Assembly (NCBI GenBank): GCA_002733135.1
Contig: NVUJ01000001.1
Span: forward strand, 62,001 to 126,000
Length of the DNA: 64,000 nt
Origin: Cycloclasticus sp.
Lineage (GTDB): Bacteria; Pseudomonadota; Gammaproteobacteria; Methylococcales; Cycloclasticaceae
Direction of reading: 5' to 3'
Position 1 is the stretch's first letter; every line of letters starts with the position of its first letter. A program made the position numbers and the translations under genes. The notes under the pieces are model-generated. The model saw only the letters and a program-made list of their open reading frames with translations. It ran no database searches and was not told the DNA's origin. This document shows positions 1-10,426 of this stretch, piece after piece.

Positions 1-170
1 TGCAAATTCAACAAGTAGATTCATCTGATGAGTTATCTTTTGAACAAGACGGGTGGGACGTTGAGTTAACACGATTTGAAACCTTTAGTGCGTTTGAATT
101 GCCGACAAAGGTTTCACTAATAAAGGGTGGGTTAAAAATTAAGTTAGTGGTGGATGAATGGCTGGACTAA
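1..170 (+). CDS. lolB: Outer membrane lipoprotein LolB, C-terminal fragment (truncated by window start)
   Basis: Open frame from base 3 to TAA at 168-170 (...FETFSAFELPTKVSLIKGGLKIKLVVDEWLD*); position directly upstream of and overlapping ispE is the conserved lolB-ispE arrangement. Confidence 0.75.
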   Translation, partial: QIQQVDSSDELSFEQDGWDVELTRFETFSAFELPTKVSLIKGGLKIKLVVDEWLD

Positions 171-1045
171 TTAAAAACAACAATGAATGGAATGAGCTGT
201 GGTGGCCGGCACCTGCAAAGCTTAACTTAATGCTGAACATTGTTGGTCAGCGTGCGGATGGATATCATGAGTTGCAAACGGTTTTTCAACTATTGGCCAT
301 TAACGATTGGTTGAATTTTACGCCGTCAGATAAAAATGAAATTGAACTAAATGAAGGTTCGAGTGAAATTCCGGTCGAAAGTAATTTAATTACGCGGGCA
401 GCAAAGCTACTGAAAGAAAGTAGTGGCACCCAGTTAGGTGTGAAGATTGATTTAAAAAAGATTTTGCCTATGGGGGCCGGCTTAGGGGGCGGTAGTTCAG
501 ACGCTGCTACCACCTTGCTTGTGCTAAATAAATTATGGAGCTTGGATTATTCGAACGATGAGCTTGCTGCATTAGGCTTACAATTGGGCGCTGATGTCCC
601 CGTATTTGTTCAAGGTAAGTCCGCTTGGGCGGAAGGTGTCGGCGAGAGGATAACGCCGATAGAGTTACCTGAATGTTGGTTTGTTGTAGTGAATTCTGGT
701 ATCCACCTTTCTACGCGTGAAGTTTTTGCACATAACAGTTTGACACGAGATAACGCAGCCATCACAATACGCGACTTTCTGAGTGGGCAAGTGTCAAATG
801 ATTGTTTGCCTGTCGTTAGAAAAATGAGTCGAGAACTGGATGATATATATCAGCAGTTTTCGCAATTTAAAAAAGTCTTTTTAACAGGTACTGGTTCGAG
901 TTTGTTCGCGAAATGTGACACTCGACCAGAGGCGGTTTTGTTGACAAGTCAACTACCTAATAACTGGACTATGTGGGTTGTACGAGGGCAGAACGAATCG
1001 CCTGTACATAAATCGCTTAAACAGTTTTTTAATCAAGTAGATTAG
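158..1045 (+). CDS. ispE: 4-diphosphocytidyl-2-C-methyl-D-erythritol kinase
   Basis: PAPAKLNLMLNIVGQRADGYHELQTVFQ and PMGAGLGGGSSDAA GHMP-kinase motifs. Confidence 0.97.
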   Translation: MAGLIKNNNEWNELWWPAPAKLNLMLNIVGQRADGYHELQTVFQLLAINDWLNFTPSDKNEIELNEGSSEIPVESNLITRAAKLLKESSGTQLGVKIDLKKILPMGAGLGGGSSDAATTLLVLNKLWSLDYSNDELAALGLQLGADVPVFVQGKSAWAEGVGERITPIELPECWFVVVNSGIHLSTREVFAHNSLTRDNAAITIRDFLSGQVSNDCLPVVRKMSRELDDIYQQFSQFKKVFLTGTGSSLFAKCDTRPEAVLLTSQLPNNWTMWVVRGQNESPVHKSLKQFFNQVD

Positions 1046-1068
1046 GTATAATCTGCAAGCATAAAGTT

Positions 1069-1143
1069 TGGGGCGTGGCCAAGTGGTTAAGGCACGGGGT
1101 TTTGATCTCCGCATCCCAGGTTCGAATCCTGGCGCCCCAGCCA
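1069..1143 (+). tRNA. tRNA-Gln(UUG)
   Basis: Cloverleaf TGGGGCG...CGCCCCAGCCA, TTG anticodon, GGTTCGAATCC T arm, encoded CCA. Confidence 0.93.
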
Positions 1144-1188
1144 TTCTTTATTTTAAAATCAGTTGGTTTTTATAGTTAGGAGTTCAAT

Positions 1189-2142
1189 GTGCTAGACAGT
1201 CGCATCATGGTGTTCACCGGTAATGCAAACAAAGCATTAGCTAAAGACATTGCTCGTCATTTAAATATCACCTTAGGTCGAGCCACCGTTGAAACGTTCA
1301 GCGACGGTGAGATCATGATTGAAATTGGCGAGAATGTTAGGGGTAAAGAAGTTTTTATTATTCAATCCACGTGCGCGCCGACGAATAATCACGTAATGGA
1401 ATTATTGGTGATGATTGACGCCCTAAAAAGGGCGTGTGCGAGTCGAATTACAGCAGTTATTCCCTACTATGGTTACGCAAGGCAGGATCGCCGTCCTCGT
1501 TCGGCTCGTGTTCCTATTACATCAAAAGTTGTTGCAAAAATGATTGATACGGCCGGTGCTGATCATGTGTTGACGGTTGATTTGCACGCAGATCAAATTC
1601 AAGGGTTCTTTGACATACCGGTTGATAATGTTTATGCCTCGCCTTTATTGCTGAGCGATATTTGGCAAAGAAAAACAGAGCATCTAATGATTGTTTCGCC
1701 AGATGTCGGCGGTGTGGTTCGAGCCCGCGCTCTAGCTAAACGACTAGACGACGCTGATTTGGCAATTATTGATAAACGTAGACCAAAGCCCAACCAAGCA
1801 GAAGTAATGAACATTATTGGTGACGTCAGCGGAAGAGACTGCGTGATTGTGGATGACCTTGTAGACACTGCAGGTACATTATGTTTAGCGGCAAAGGCGT
1901 TAAAAAACAATGGCGCCCTTAGTGTTAAGGCATATTGTACGCACCCTGTTTTATCAGGAAATGCTATCGAGAATATAGCCGGCTCAGTATTAGATGAATT
2001 AGTTGTAACGGATACCATACCGCTACGAGATGACGCAATAAATTGCAAAAAAATTAGGCAGCTTGGTGTTGCGGAGATGTTAGCGGAAACAATTCGACGG
2101 ATGGTTGAAGGTGATTCCGTTAGTTCGCTATACGTCGACTAA
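1189..2142 (+). CDS. prs: Ribose-phosphate pyrophosphokinase
   Basis: [49 protein letters not shown]-binding motif. Confidence 0.98.
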   Translation: MLDSRIMVFTGNANKALAKDIARHLNITLGRATVETFSDGEIMIEIGENVRGKEVFIIQSTCAPTNNHVMELLVMIDALKRACASRITAVIPYYGYARQDRRPRSARVPITSKVVAKMIDTAGADHVLTVDLHADQIQGFFDIPVDNVYASPLLLSDIWQRKTEHLMIVSPDVGGVVRARALAKRLDDADLAIIDKRRPKPNQAEVMNIIGDVSGRDCVIVDDLVDTAGTLCLAAKALKNNGALSVKAYCTHPVLSGNAIENIAGSVLDELVVTDTIPLRDDAINCKKIRQLGVAEMLAETIRRMVEGDSVSSLYVD

Positions 2143-2197
2143 AAAGTATGGCAAAATGCCCTGTTTAGTGTAATTAATTTTTATTTGGAGAAGTTAG

Positions 2198-2875
2198 ATG
2201 AGTACCAGTTTTGAATTAGCGGCATCGATTCGTAGCGATTTGGGTAAAGGCGCAACACGCCGTTTACGCAAACAAGATAAAGTTCCTGCCGTCATTTATG
2301 GTGCTGGCTCAGAGCCGGTTGCAATAACCTTAGCGCATAATGAATTGATGCATAGTACGGAAAACGAAGCATTTTTCTCGCATGTGCTTTCTATAAATGT
2401 TGATGGAAAAAAAGAAACTGTCATTATTAAAGCGTTACAACGTCATCCTGCCAAGTCGATATTGATGCACGCTGATTTTTTGCGTATTAGCATGAAAGAA
2501 AAATTAAAGGTTAATGTCCCTATTCACTTTATTGGTGAAGACGTTTCACCAGGTGTTAAAGAAGGTGGTGTGGTGACGCACGAGTTGGTAGATATTGAAA
2601 TCCAGTGTTTGCCAAAAGATTTACCAGAATTCATTGAAGTGGATATGTCAGGAGTTGAGCTAGGTGCTAGCGTACATCTAACGGATGTATCTGTGCCAAG
2701 CGGCGTAGAAATTTTTGCGTTAACACATGGCGATGAATACGACGCACAGGTGGCCTCTATTCATAAACCTAGAGTTGTTGAAGAAGTTGAAGCGGTTGAA
2801 GCGGAAGCAACAGAAGGTGAAGTTGCAGATGCAGTTGATGCAGAGTCAGGCGATAAAGAGGAATCAGGCGAATAA
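2198..2875 (+). CDS. rplY: 50S ribosomal protein L25/general stress protein Ctc (long form, acidic C-tail)
   Basis: N-terminal L25 domain (GKGATRRLRKQDKVPAVIYG) and TL5 C-domain; prs-rplY-pth order. Confidence 0.96.
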   Translation: MSTSFELAASIRSDLGKGATRRLRKQDKVPAVIYGAGSEPVAITLAHNELMHSTENEAFFSHVLSINVDGKKETVIIKALQRHPAKSILMHADFLRISMKEKLKVNVPIHFIGEDVSPGVKEGGVVTHELVDIEIQCLPKDLPEFIEVDMSGVELGASVHLTDVSVPSGVEIFALTHGDEYDAQVASIHKPRVVEEVEAVEAEATEGEVADAVDAESGDKEESGE

Positions 2876-2878
2876 CGT

Positions 2879-3445
2879 ATGATTTCATTAATTGTCGGGC
2901 TAGGTAATCCGGGCGATGAGTATAAAAAAACCCGGCATAATGCTGGGTTTTTGTTATTAGATGACGTGGCGAAAAATCTAGGCACCTCATTTGCCTATGA
3001 CGAAAAATTCAAGGCAGAAGTGGCTAAAGGCGTTATTGCTGACAAGCCAATTCATATGGTTAAACCTCAAATGTATATGAATAAAAGTGGTTTTCCGATA
3101 TCGGCTTATGCAAATTATTTCAACATTCCTGCTGAAGAACTTTTGGTTGTCCACGATGATTTGGATCTCGAGCCGGGTGTCGTTCGATTAAAAAAAGGTG
3201 GTGGGCATGGTGGTCATAACGGGTTGAGAGATGCGATTTCTCACTTAGCAAAAAAAGATTTTTATCGGTTAAGAATTGGTATCGGCCACCCGGGCGACAA
3301 AAACAAAGTAAGTGCTTTTGTCTTAAAGGCACCAAGTAAGTCTGATCAAGAGAAAATAGAAGCTGTATTTTATAATGTAATAAATGAGTTAGCAGCTATT
3401 TGTAGCGGTGAAATACAAGAGGCCATGAAACGCTTGCACACGTAA
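2879..3445 (+). CDS. pth: Peptidyl-tRNA hydrolase
   Basis: IVGLGNPGDEYKKTRHNAGF and HDDLDLEPG..KKGGGHGGHNGL motifs. Confidence 0.98.
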   Translation: MISLIVGLGNPGDEYKKTRHNAGFLLLDDVAKNLGTSFAYDEKFKAEVAKGVIADKPIHMVKPQMYMNKSGFPISAYANYFNIPAEELLVVHDDLDLEPGVVRLKKGGGHGGHNGLRDAISHLAKKDFYRLRIGIGHPGDKNKVSAFVLKAPSKSDQEKIEAVFYNVINELAAICSGEIQEAMKRLHT

Positions 3446-3519
3446 TAAAAATCTTTGCTTTCAAGTACTTTCTTTGTTGACAGTCAAATTCAAATCAAAG
3501 ACAATAGTCGGCTGTTTTC

Positions 3520-3604
3520 GGAGGGGTTCCCGAGCGGCCAAAGGGATCAGACTGTAAATCTGACGGCTCAGCCTTCGGAGGTTCGAATCCTCCCCCCTCC
3601 ACCA
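3520..3604 (+). tRNA. tRNA-Tyr(GUA)
   Basis: Class II tRNA with long variable arm, GTA anticodon (GACTGTAAATC), terminal CCA. Confidence 0.93.
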
Positions 3605-3627
3605 AGATTTGTTGGGTCGAGATTACC

Positions 3628-3701
3628 GCGGGTGTAGTTCAATGGTAGAACGTCAGCCTTCCAAGCTGAACACGCGGGTTCGATTCCCGCCACCCGCTCC
3701 A
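3628..3701 (+). tRNA. tRNA-Gly(UCC)
   Basis: GCGGGTG...CACCCGCTCCA, anticodon TCC in CCTTCCAAG. Confidence 0.93.
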
Positions 3702-3718
3702 GTTAGGTGGGTATGTAG

Positions 3719-3793
3719 GCCCATATAGCTCAGGGGTAGAGCACTTCCTTGGTAAGGAAGAGGCCATCGGTTCAATTCCGATTATGGGCTCCA
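3719..3793 (+). tRNA. tRNA-Thr(GGU)
   Basis: GCCCATA...TATGGGCTCCA, anticodon GGT in CCTTGGTAAGG. Confidence 0.93.
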
Positions 3794-3815
3794 GTTAACG
3801 CTGAGTTCGGCGAAA

Positions 3816-3831
3816 TATACCTTCGGGTATA
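3816..3831 (+). promoter_or_regulatory. UUCG-tetraloop hairpin between tRNA-Thr and tuf
   Basis: TATACC-TTCG-GGTATA perfect 6-bp stem; no U-tract, so more likely a processing/stability element than a terminator. Confidence 0.6.
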
Positions 3832-3892
3832 AAGTAAGTAGTTTTGGTATAGAGTGGTTTTTAATTAATTTAGTCTTGAAAAAAGGTGCGTA

Positions 3893-5083
3893 ATGTCTAA
3901 AGAAAAATTTGAAAGAAACAAGCCCCATGTAAACGTAGGCACGATTGGCCACGTAGATCATGGTAAAACAACCTTAACGGCAGCGTTAACGAAAGTCATG
4001 GCGGAAGCCCAAGGTGGCGAATTTAAAGCGTTTGACGAAATCGACAACGCACCAGAAGAGCGTGAGCGTGGTATTACCATCGCAACATCACACGTTGAAT
4101 ATGAATCAGCAAACCGTCACTACGCACACGTAGATTGCCCAGGTCACGCCGATTACGTTAAAAACATGATTACCGGCGCAGCCCAAATGGACGGCGCTAT
4201 TCTAGTATGTTCAGCAGCTGACGGTCCAATGCCGCAAACGCGTGAACATATCCTATTATCACGTCAGGTAGGTGTTCCATACATCGTCGTGTTCATGAAC
4301 AAAGCGGACATGGTAGATGACGACGAGTTACTCGAATTAGTGGAAATGGAAATACGTGAATTACTAGACATGTATGAATTCCCAGGTGACGACACACCGA
4401 TCATCATCGGTTCAGCGCTAAAAGCATTAGAAGGCGATACATCAGATATCGGTGTGCCATCAGTGCTTAAATTAGTTGAAGCGCTAGATACCTATATCCC
4501 GTTACCAGAGCGTGCCATTGATGGTGATTTCTTAATGCCAGTAGAAGACGTATTCTCAATCTCAGGTCGTGGCACAGTAGTTACAGGCCGTATCGAACGT
4601 GGTGTGGTTAACGTTGGCGAAGAAATTGAAATCGTTGGTGTTAAAGAAACGGTAACCACAACGTGTACCGGTGTTGAAATGTTCCGTAAATTACTTGATC
4701 AAGGTGAAGCAGGCGACAACGTTGGCGTACTACTACGTGGTACAAAACGTGAAGACGTAGAACGTGGTCAAGTACTAGCAAAGCCAGGTTCAATCAATCC
4801 GCACACACACTTCGAAGCTGAAGTATATGTATTGGGTAAAGACGAAGGTGGTCGTCATACACCATTCTTCAACGGTTACCGACCACAGTTCTACTTTAGA
4901 ACAACCGACGTAACAGGTGCATGTGACTTACCAGAAGGCATTGAAATGGTGATGCCAGGTGATAACGTGAAAATGACCGTTAAACTAATCAACCCGATTG
5001 CGATGGAAGACGGCTTACGTTTTGCTATTCGTGAAGGTGGCCGTACTGTTGGCGCCGGTGTTGTTGCTAAAATTATTGAGTAA
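3893..5083 (+). CDS. tuf: Elongation factor Tu
   Basis: [28 protein letters not shown] GTPase motifs; 396 aa. Confidence 0.99.
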   Translation: MSKEKFERNKPHVNVGTIGHVDHGKTTLTAALTKVMAEAQGGEFKAFDEIDNAPEERERGITIATSHVEYESANRHYAHVDCPGHADYVKNMITGAAQMDGAILVCSAADGPMPQTREHILLSRQVGVPYIVVFMNKADMVDDDELLELVEMEIRELLDMYEFPGDDTPIIIGSALKALEGDTSDIGVPSVLKLVEALDTYIPLPERAIDGDFLMPVEDVFSISGRGTVVTGRIERGVVNVGEEIEIVGVKETVTTTCTGVEMFRKLLDQGEAGDNVGVLLRGTKREDVERGQVLAKPGSINPHTHFEAEVYVLGKDEGGRHTPFFNGYRPQFYFRTTDVTGACDLPEGIEMVMPGDNVKMTVKLINPIAMEDGLRFAIREGGRTVGAGVVAKIIE

Positions 5084-5088
5084 TTATT

Positions 5089-5400
5089 ATGTCAAAACAA
5101 TCCATAAGAATTCGTTTGAAAGGCTTTGATCATCGTTTAATAGATCATGCTGCTCGTGAAATCGTTGAAACTGCAAAAAGAACGGGTGCTCAAGTGATGG
5201 GCCCAATTCCTTTGCCGACTAAAAAAGAACGTTTTACTGTGCTTATTTCTCCGCATGTTAATAAAGATGCTAGGGATCAATATGAGCTTCGTACGCACAA
5301 ACGTATGATGGATATTGTTGAGCCAACGGACAAAACAGTTGATGCATTGATGAAGCTAGATTTATCGGCTGGTGTTGATGTGCAAATTAAACTGAATTAA
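5089..5400 (+). CDS. rpsJ: 30S ribosomal protein S10
   Basis: [14 protein letters not shown]...[35 protein letters not shown]. Confidence 0.99.
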   Translation: MSKQSIRIRLKGFDHRLIDHAAREIVETAKRTGAQVMGPIPLPTKKERFTVLISPHVNKDARDQYELRTHKRMMDIVEPTDKTVDALMKLDLSAGVDVQIKLN

Positions 5401-5436
5401 ATCAGTTTTAAATATAGATTAAGTAAAGGATAAATC

Positions 5437-6075
5437 ATGTCTTTAGGATTAGTAGGCCGTAAATGCGGAATGACAAGATTGTTCACAGAAGAAGGGGTTT
5501 CGATTCCTGTATCTGTTGTGCAAATTTTGCCTAATAAAGTAACGCGTGTTTTAAGCCAGGAATCAGATGGCTATTCAGCTGTACAAGTGACAACGGGGGA
5601 AGTAAAAAACTCACGCGTCAATAAAGCTGAAGCAGGACAATTCACCAAAGCCGGAGTAGAAGCTGGTAAAGGTTTATGGGAATTCAGATTGGAAGCAGAT
5701 TCAGATATAGAAGTAGGGTCTAACCTTTCTTTGGATATATTTGAAGCAGGCCAAAAAGTTGATGTCCGTGGACAAAGTAAAGGTAAAGGCTTCGCTGGTG
5801 TAATCAAAAGGTACAACTTCCAAATGCAAGACGCTACTCACGGTAACTCAATATCACATCGTGCGCCTGGTTCTATTGGGCAATGCCAAACTCCGGGTCG
5901 AGTGGTAAAAGGAAAGAAAATGGCTGGGCATATGGGTGCTGAAAGAGTCACCACTCAAAACCTTGAAATTGTAAGAGTTGACGCCGAAAAATCAGTGGTA
6001 TTGATTAAAGGTGCAATTCCCGGTTCAAAAAATGCTGATGTTGTTTTGACACCTGCAATTAAAATTAAAAGTTAG
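5437..6075 (+). CDS. rplC: 50S ribosomal protein L3
   Basis: [40 protein letters not shown]. Confidence 0.99.
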   Translation: MSLGLVGRKCGMTRLFTEEGVSIPVSVVQILPNKVTRVLSQESDGYSAVQVTTGEVKNSRVNKAEAGQFTKAGVEAGKGLWEFRLEADSDIEVGSNLSLDIFEAGQKVDVRGQSKGKGFAGVIKRYNFQMQDATHGNSISHRAPGSIGQCQTPGRVVKGKKMAGHMGAERVTTQNLEIVRVDAEKSVVLIKGAIPGSKNADVVLTPAIKIKS

Positions 6076-6084
6076 GCATAAAGT

Positions 6085-6684
6085 ATGAAGATTCAATCGC
6101 CTGTAGTAGGTAAAAACGTTTCCGAAGCGGTATTCGGCCAAGATTACAATGAAGGGATTATTCACCAACTCGTTGTAACATTTATGGCGAATGCTAGAGC
6201 AGGAACGCGCGCACAAAAAACGCGTTCTGAAGTAAGTGGTGGTGGTGTTAAGCCTTGGAAGCAAAAAGGTACTGGGCGTGCTCGTGCAGGAACTATTAGA
6301 AGTCCGATTTGGCGTACTGGTGGTATAACTTTTGCTGCAAAACCACAAGATCACAGCAAAAAGCTCAATAAAAAAATGTATGCGGTTGGAATGCGTTCAA
6401 TTTTGTCTGAATTAATCCGACAAGAAAGACTGGTTATTGTTGACAAAGTATCTATTAAAGAACCTAAAACAAAAGCATTGATTAGTTTACTGGCTGATAA
6501 TGGCTTATCTAGCACGCTTTTGGTTTTGGCGGCAGAAGATGAAAATATTGCACTGGCAAGTCGTAACCTTCATAAAGTTGATGTGTGTACGGCTTACGAA
6601 ATTGACCCCGTTTCATTATTAGCCTATGAAAAAGTGTGTGTAACTGCAGATGCTGTTGCACTAATTGAGGAGCGCCTTAAATGA
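6085..6684 (+). CDS. rplD: 50S ribosomal protein L4
   Basis: [43 protein letters not shown]. Confidence 0.99.
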   Translation: MKIQSPVVGKNVSEAVFGQDYNEGIIHQLVVTFMANARAGTRAQKTRSEVSGGGVKPWKQKGTGRARAGTIRSPIWRTGGITFAAKPQDHSKKLNKKMYAVGMRSILSELIRQERLVIVDKVSIKEPKTKALISLLADNGLSSTLLVLAAEDENIALASRNLHKVDVCTAYEIDPVSLLAYEKVCVTADAVALIEERLK

Positions 6685-6974
6685 ATCAAGAATTCTTACT
6701 TCAGTTAATAAATGCACCAGTGGTCACTGAAAAAAGCTCTATTGCAGCGGATCAAAATAATCAATATGTATTTAAAGTAAATAAAAATGCCAACAAATCA
6801 GAAATCAAAGCAGCTGTCGAAAAATTATTCGAGGTTGATGTTGAATCTGTGAAAACATTGAATGTTAAAGGTAAGACGAAGCGTTTCGGACAATCTTTAG
6901 GTAAACGTTCTGATGTTAAAAAGGCGTATGTTCGAATCAAATCAGGGCAAGAAATCGAATTCGTTTCTGCTTAA
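6681..6974 (+). CDS. rplW: 50S ribosomal protein L23
   Basis: APVVTEKSS...[24 protein letters not shown]. Confidence 0.98.
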   Translation: MNQEFLLQLINAPVVTEKSSIAADQNNQYVFKVNKNANKSEIKAAVEKLFEVDVESVKTLNVKGKTKRFGQSLGKRSDVKKAYVRIKSGQEIEFVSA

Positions 6975-6994
6975 TTGGAAGATAGATTAATCTT

Positions 6995-7822
6995 ATGGCA
7001 ATTGTAAAATCAAAACCAACTTCACCCGGCTCACGTTTTGTGATTCGAGTCAAAAACCCTGAGCTTTCAAAGTCAGCACCTTACGGTCCTCTACTCGAAA
7101 AGAAGAGTAAATCAGGTGGTCGTAATAATAATGGCCGTATAACTACGCGGCATCGTGGCGGTGGCCATAAGCAACATTATAGAATTGTTGATTTCAAAAG
7201 AAATAAATTTGATATTCTAGGTAAAGTAGAAAGCCTGCAATATGACCCAAATAGAACTGCTAATATAGCCTTAATACTATATAATGACGGTGAACGACGT
7301 TACATCATTGCCCCGAAGAATTTACACGTTGGTGATGAAATTATATCTTCAGATGTAGCCCCAATTAAAGTCGGAAATTGTTTGCCAATGAGGAATATTC
7401 CGGTTGGTACGCAAATTCATTGTGTTGAATTAAAGCCAGGTAAAGGCGCCCAAATAGCACGTAGTGCGGGTGCTGTTGCGCAATTGGTAGCCAGAGAAGG
7501 CAGTCATGTCACCTTGAGGTTACGCTCGGGTGAGATGCGTAAAGTGTTAGCTGAAGGTCGCGCCGTTATTGGTGAAGTTGGTAACTCTGAGCATAACCTA
7601 ATATCTTTAGGTAAAGCGGGTGCAAAACGTTGGAGAGGTGTTAGGCCAACTGTTCGTGGTGTTGCTATGAACCCAGTTGATCACCCGCATGGTGGTGGTG
7701 AGGGCCGTACATCAGGTGGCCGTCATCCAGTGTCGCCTTGGGGTATGCCAACAAAAGGCTATAAGACGCGGAAAAATAAGCGTACTGATAAATTGATAGT
7801 AAGAAATAGAACTAAACGTTAA
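6995..7822 (+). CDS. rplB: 50S ribosomal protein L2
   Basis: [51 protein letters not shown]. Confidence 0.99.
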   Translation: MAIVKSKPTSPGSRFVIRVKNPELSKSAPYGPLLEKKSKSGGRNNNGRITTRHRGGGHKQHYRIVDFKRNKFDILGKVESLQYDPNRTANIALILYNDGERRYIIAPKNLHVGDEIISSDVAPIKVGNCLPMRNIPVGTQIHCVELKPGKGAQIARSAGAVAQLVAREGSHVTLRLRSGEMRKVLAEGRAVIGEVGNSEHNLISLGKAGAKRWRGVRPTVRGVAMNPVDHPHGGGEGRTSGGRHPVSPWGMPTKGYKTRKNKRTDKLIVRNRTKR

Positions 7823-7831
7823 GGATATATT

Positions 7832-8104
7832 GTGCCAAGATCCCTAAAAAAAGGTCCCTTTATTGATCTTCATTTGATGAAGAAAGTTGAAGCGGCCGTA
7901 GAAAGTAATAATCGTAGACCAATTAAAACTTGGTCTAGACGTTCAATGATTGCTCCAAATATGGTCGGTCTAACGATCGCAATTCATAATGGAAGGCAGC
8001 ATATGCCTGTATTAGTCACTGAAAATATGGTTGGTCATAAATTGGGCGAGTTTGCTTTGACTCGTACATATCGTGGCCATATTGTTGATAAAAAATCTAG
8101 ATAA
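7832..8104 (+). CDS. rpsS: 30S ribosomal protein S19 (GTG start)
   Basis: [34 protein letters not shown]. Confidence 0.99.
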   Translation: MPRSLKKGPFIDLHLMKKVEAAVESNNRRPIKTWSRRSMIAPNMVGLTIAIHNGRQHMPVLVTENMVGHKLGEFALTRTYRGHIVDKKSR

Positions 8105-8115
8105 CTGTTGGTGTA

Positions 8116-8454
8116 ATGATGGAAGTCAGAGCTAAATTAAAAAACGCAAACTTTTCGGCGCAAAAAGGCCGGCTAGTTGCTAATCAAATTCGTGGTGAAG
8201 GGGTTGAAAGTGCCTTAAATCTTTTGAGTTTTAGTACACGTAAAGCAGCTGAAAGCTTTAAGAAACTTTTGAATTCTGCTATTGCAAATGCTGAGCATAA
8301 TGAAGGTGCAGACATTGACGATTTGTTTGTTTCAACTGTTTTTGTTGATGAGGCACCTACTTACAAGCGTTTCAAAGCGCGCGCTAAAGGACGTGGAAAT
8401 AAAATTTTAAAAAGAAACTGTCATTTAACTATCGAAGTTAGCGATACTAAATAA
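8116..8454 (+). CDS. rplV: 50S ribosomal protein L22
   Basis: L22 family sequence; [27 protein letters not shown]. Confidence 0.98.
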   Translation: MMEVRAKLKNANFSAQKGRLVANQIRGEGVESALNLLSFSTRKAAESFKKLLNSAIANAEHNEGADIDDLFVSTVFVDEAPTYKRFKARAKGRGNKILKRNCHLTIEVSDTK

Positions 8455-8467
8455 AGAGTAAATAAAT

Positions 8468-9145
8468 ATGGGTCAAAAAGTACATCCAACTGGTATACGT
8501 CTTGGAATAGTAAAAGATTGGAACTCGCGCTGGTATGCAAATTCTCAAGCTTATCCTGAGATGTTAAGGCAAGACTTGATTGCTAGAGATTTTTTGAAAA
8601 AGAAATTAATGGCTGCATCAGTGAGCAAGATTCAGATCAACAGGCCTGCAGGCAACGCCCAAATCACTATTCATACGGCTCGCCCTGGAATAGTCATTGG
8701 TAAAAAAGGCGGTGATGTTGATTCATTGCGTGCAGAGGTTAGTAAAATCATGGGTGTGCCCGTGCAAATTAATGTTGAAGAGATACGCAAGCCCGAATTA
8801 GATGCGTTATTAGTGGCTGAAAGTGTTGCTCAACAGTTAGAACGCAGAATTATGTTCAGGCGTGCTATGAAACGCGCGGTTACTAATACAATGAGGCTGG
8901 GTGCTGAAGGTATTAAAATCAAAGTTAGCGGTCGATTAAATGGCGCTGATATTGCACGTAATGAATGGTATAGGGAAGGACGTGTGCCTTTACATACTCT
9001 TCGTGCGGATATTGATTATGGCTTTACTGAAGCTTTAACCACATATGGGATTCTTGGCATTAAGGTTTGGATTTTCAAAGGTGAAGTGTTTGATGACAAA
9101 TCAGCACTGCCTGTTATGGGTTCTAAAGAAGCTACAGCTGAATAG
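8468..9145 (+). CDS. rpsC: 30S ribosomal protein S3
   Basis: [36 protein letters not shown] domain. Confidence 0.99.
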   Translation: MGQKVHPTGIRLGIVKDWNSRWYANSQAYPEMLRQDLIARDFLKKKLMAASVSKIQINRPAGNAQITIHTARPGIVIGKKGGDVDSLRAEVSKIMGVPVQINVEEIRKPELDALLVAESVAQQLERRIMFRRAMKRAVTNTMRLGAEGIKIKVSGRLNGADIARNEWYREGRVPLHTLRADIDYGFTEALTTYGILGIKVWIFKGEVFDDKSALPVMGSKEATAE

Positions 9146-9154
9146 GTAAATAAG

Positions 9155-9568
9155 ATGTTACAACCAAAAAGAACAAAATTTAGAAAAATGCACAAAAACC
9201 GAAATACTGGTTTAGCGCATCGTGGAAGCAGTGTTAGCTTTGGTGAGTTTGGCCTTAAATCTATTGAACATGGAAGAATGACCGCAAGGCAAATTGAAGC
9301 GGGTCGTCGTGCAATTACACGCCATATTAAACGTGGCGGTAAAGTTTGGATTAGGGTTTTTCCAGACAAGCCGATTACGAAAAAACCATTAGAAGTACGT
9401 ATGGGTAAAGGTAAAGGTAGTGTCGAATACTGGGTGGCGCAAATTAAACCTGGCACTATGTTATTTGAGCTACAAGGTGTATCAAAAGAAATTGCAGCAG
9501 AAGCATTTGCATTGGCTGCAGCAAAATTTCCATTTAAAACGAAATTTGCACAACGGACAATAATGTAA
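9155..9568 (+). CDS. rplP: 50S ribosomal protein L16
   Basis: [42 protein letters not shown]. Confidence 0.99.
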   Translation: MLQPKRTKFRKMHKNRNTGLAHRGSSVSFGEFGLKSIEHGRMTARQIEAGRRAITRHIKRGGKVWIRVFPDKPITKKPLEVRMGKGKGSVEYWVAQIKPGTMLFELQGVSKEIAAEAFALAAAKFPFKTKFAQRTIM

Positions 9569-9765
9569 TGAAAGCTTCTGAATTAAGAGAAAAGACAGCT
9601 CAAGAATTAAACGAATTATTACTTGAGTTAAGAAAAGAACAGTTTAATTTGCGTATGCAAAGTTCGACTGGTCAATTAACACAAGTGCATCAATTTGGTG
9701 AAGTGCGTGGAGATATCGCCCGTATAAAAACTATTTTGAATGACCAAACGGGTGAATCTAAATGA
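9568..9765 (+). CDS. rpmC: 50S ribosomal protein L29
   Basis: [30 protein letters not shown]. Confidence 0.98.
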   Translation: MKASELREKTAQELNELLLELRKEQFNLRMQSSTGQLTQVHQFGEVRGDIARIKTILNDQTGESK

Positions 9766-10028
9766 GTGCTGAAGAACAAACTCTAAGAACAGTTTCTGGT
9801 GTTGTAACAAGCAACAAAGCTAACAAATCCATTACTGTAAAGGTAACGCGCCAAGTAAAACATCCGCTTTACGGAAAGGTTATTAAACGTAGCGCTAGTT
9901 ATCATGCGCACGACGAGAATAACGAATGCTCTGAAGGTGATACGGTATCGTTAGTTTCATGTCGTCCTGTTTCAAAGTCTAAAACTTGGAAACTTCACGA
10001 AGTAATTGAAAAATCTAAAGATATTTAG
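9762..10028 (+). CDS. rpsQ: 30S ribosomal protein S17
   Basis: [40 protein letters not shown]. Confidence 0.98.
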   Translation: MSAEEQTLRTVSGVVTSNKANKSITVKVTRQVKHPLYGKVIKRSASYHAHDENNECSEGDTVSLVSCRPVSKSKTWKLHEVIEKSKDI

Positions 10029-10041
10029 TCGGAGTTAAAAC

Positions 10042-10410
10042 ATGATACAAATGCAAACAAGGCTAGATGTAGCCGATAATAGTGGAGCTCGTAATGTAAT
10101 GTGCATTAAGGTTCTTGGTGGCTCACATAAACGTTATGCCAAGATTGGCGACATTATTAAGGTGAGTATCAAAGATGCAATACCTCGCGGTAAGGTTAAA
10201 AAAGGGGAAGTGGTTAACGCAGTTGTTGTGAGAACGAGAAAAGGAGTTCGTCGTCAAGATGGTTCACTTATCCGTTTTGATAGCAATGCTGCTGTGTTGT
10301 TAAACGCAAATATGCAACCCATTGGTACACGTATTTTTGGCCCAGTTACACGTGAGTTACGAAATGAAAAATTTATGAAAATCATTTCTTTAGCTCCTGA
10401 AGTAATTTAA
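10042..10410 (+). CDS. rplN: 50S ribosomal protein L14
   Basis: [28 protein letters not shown]. Confidence 0.99.
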   Translation: MIQMQTRLDVADNSGARNVMCIKVLGGSHKRYAKIGDIIKVSIKDAIPRGKVKKGEVVNAVVVRTRKGVRRQDGSLIRFDSNAAVLLNANMQPIGTRIFGPVTRELRNEKFMKIISLAPEVI

Positions 10411-10426
10411 TAAATTTAAATCAATT

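Noticed and set aside
953-1144. Minus-strand ORF MAGAPGFEPGMRRSKPRALTTWPRP...
   Set aside because: Antisense translation of tRNA-Gln, a classic spurious hypothetical protein
2761-2875. Repetitive-looking GTTGAAGC/GAAG tract at the end of rplY
   Set aside because: Codes for the usual acidic C-terminal tail of long L25/Ctc proteins; not a DNA repeat element
2761-2990. Minus-strand ORFs rich in Ser/Leu/Gln opposite rplY and pth
   Set aside because: Shadow of the low-complexity acidic L25 tail; no independent support
3455-3637. Plus-strand ORF ...FPSGQRDQTVNLTAQPSEVRILPPPPRF
   Set aside because: In-frame translation of tRNA-Tyr sequence, not a gene
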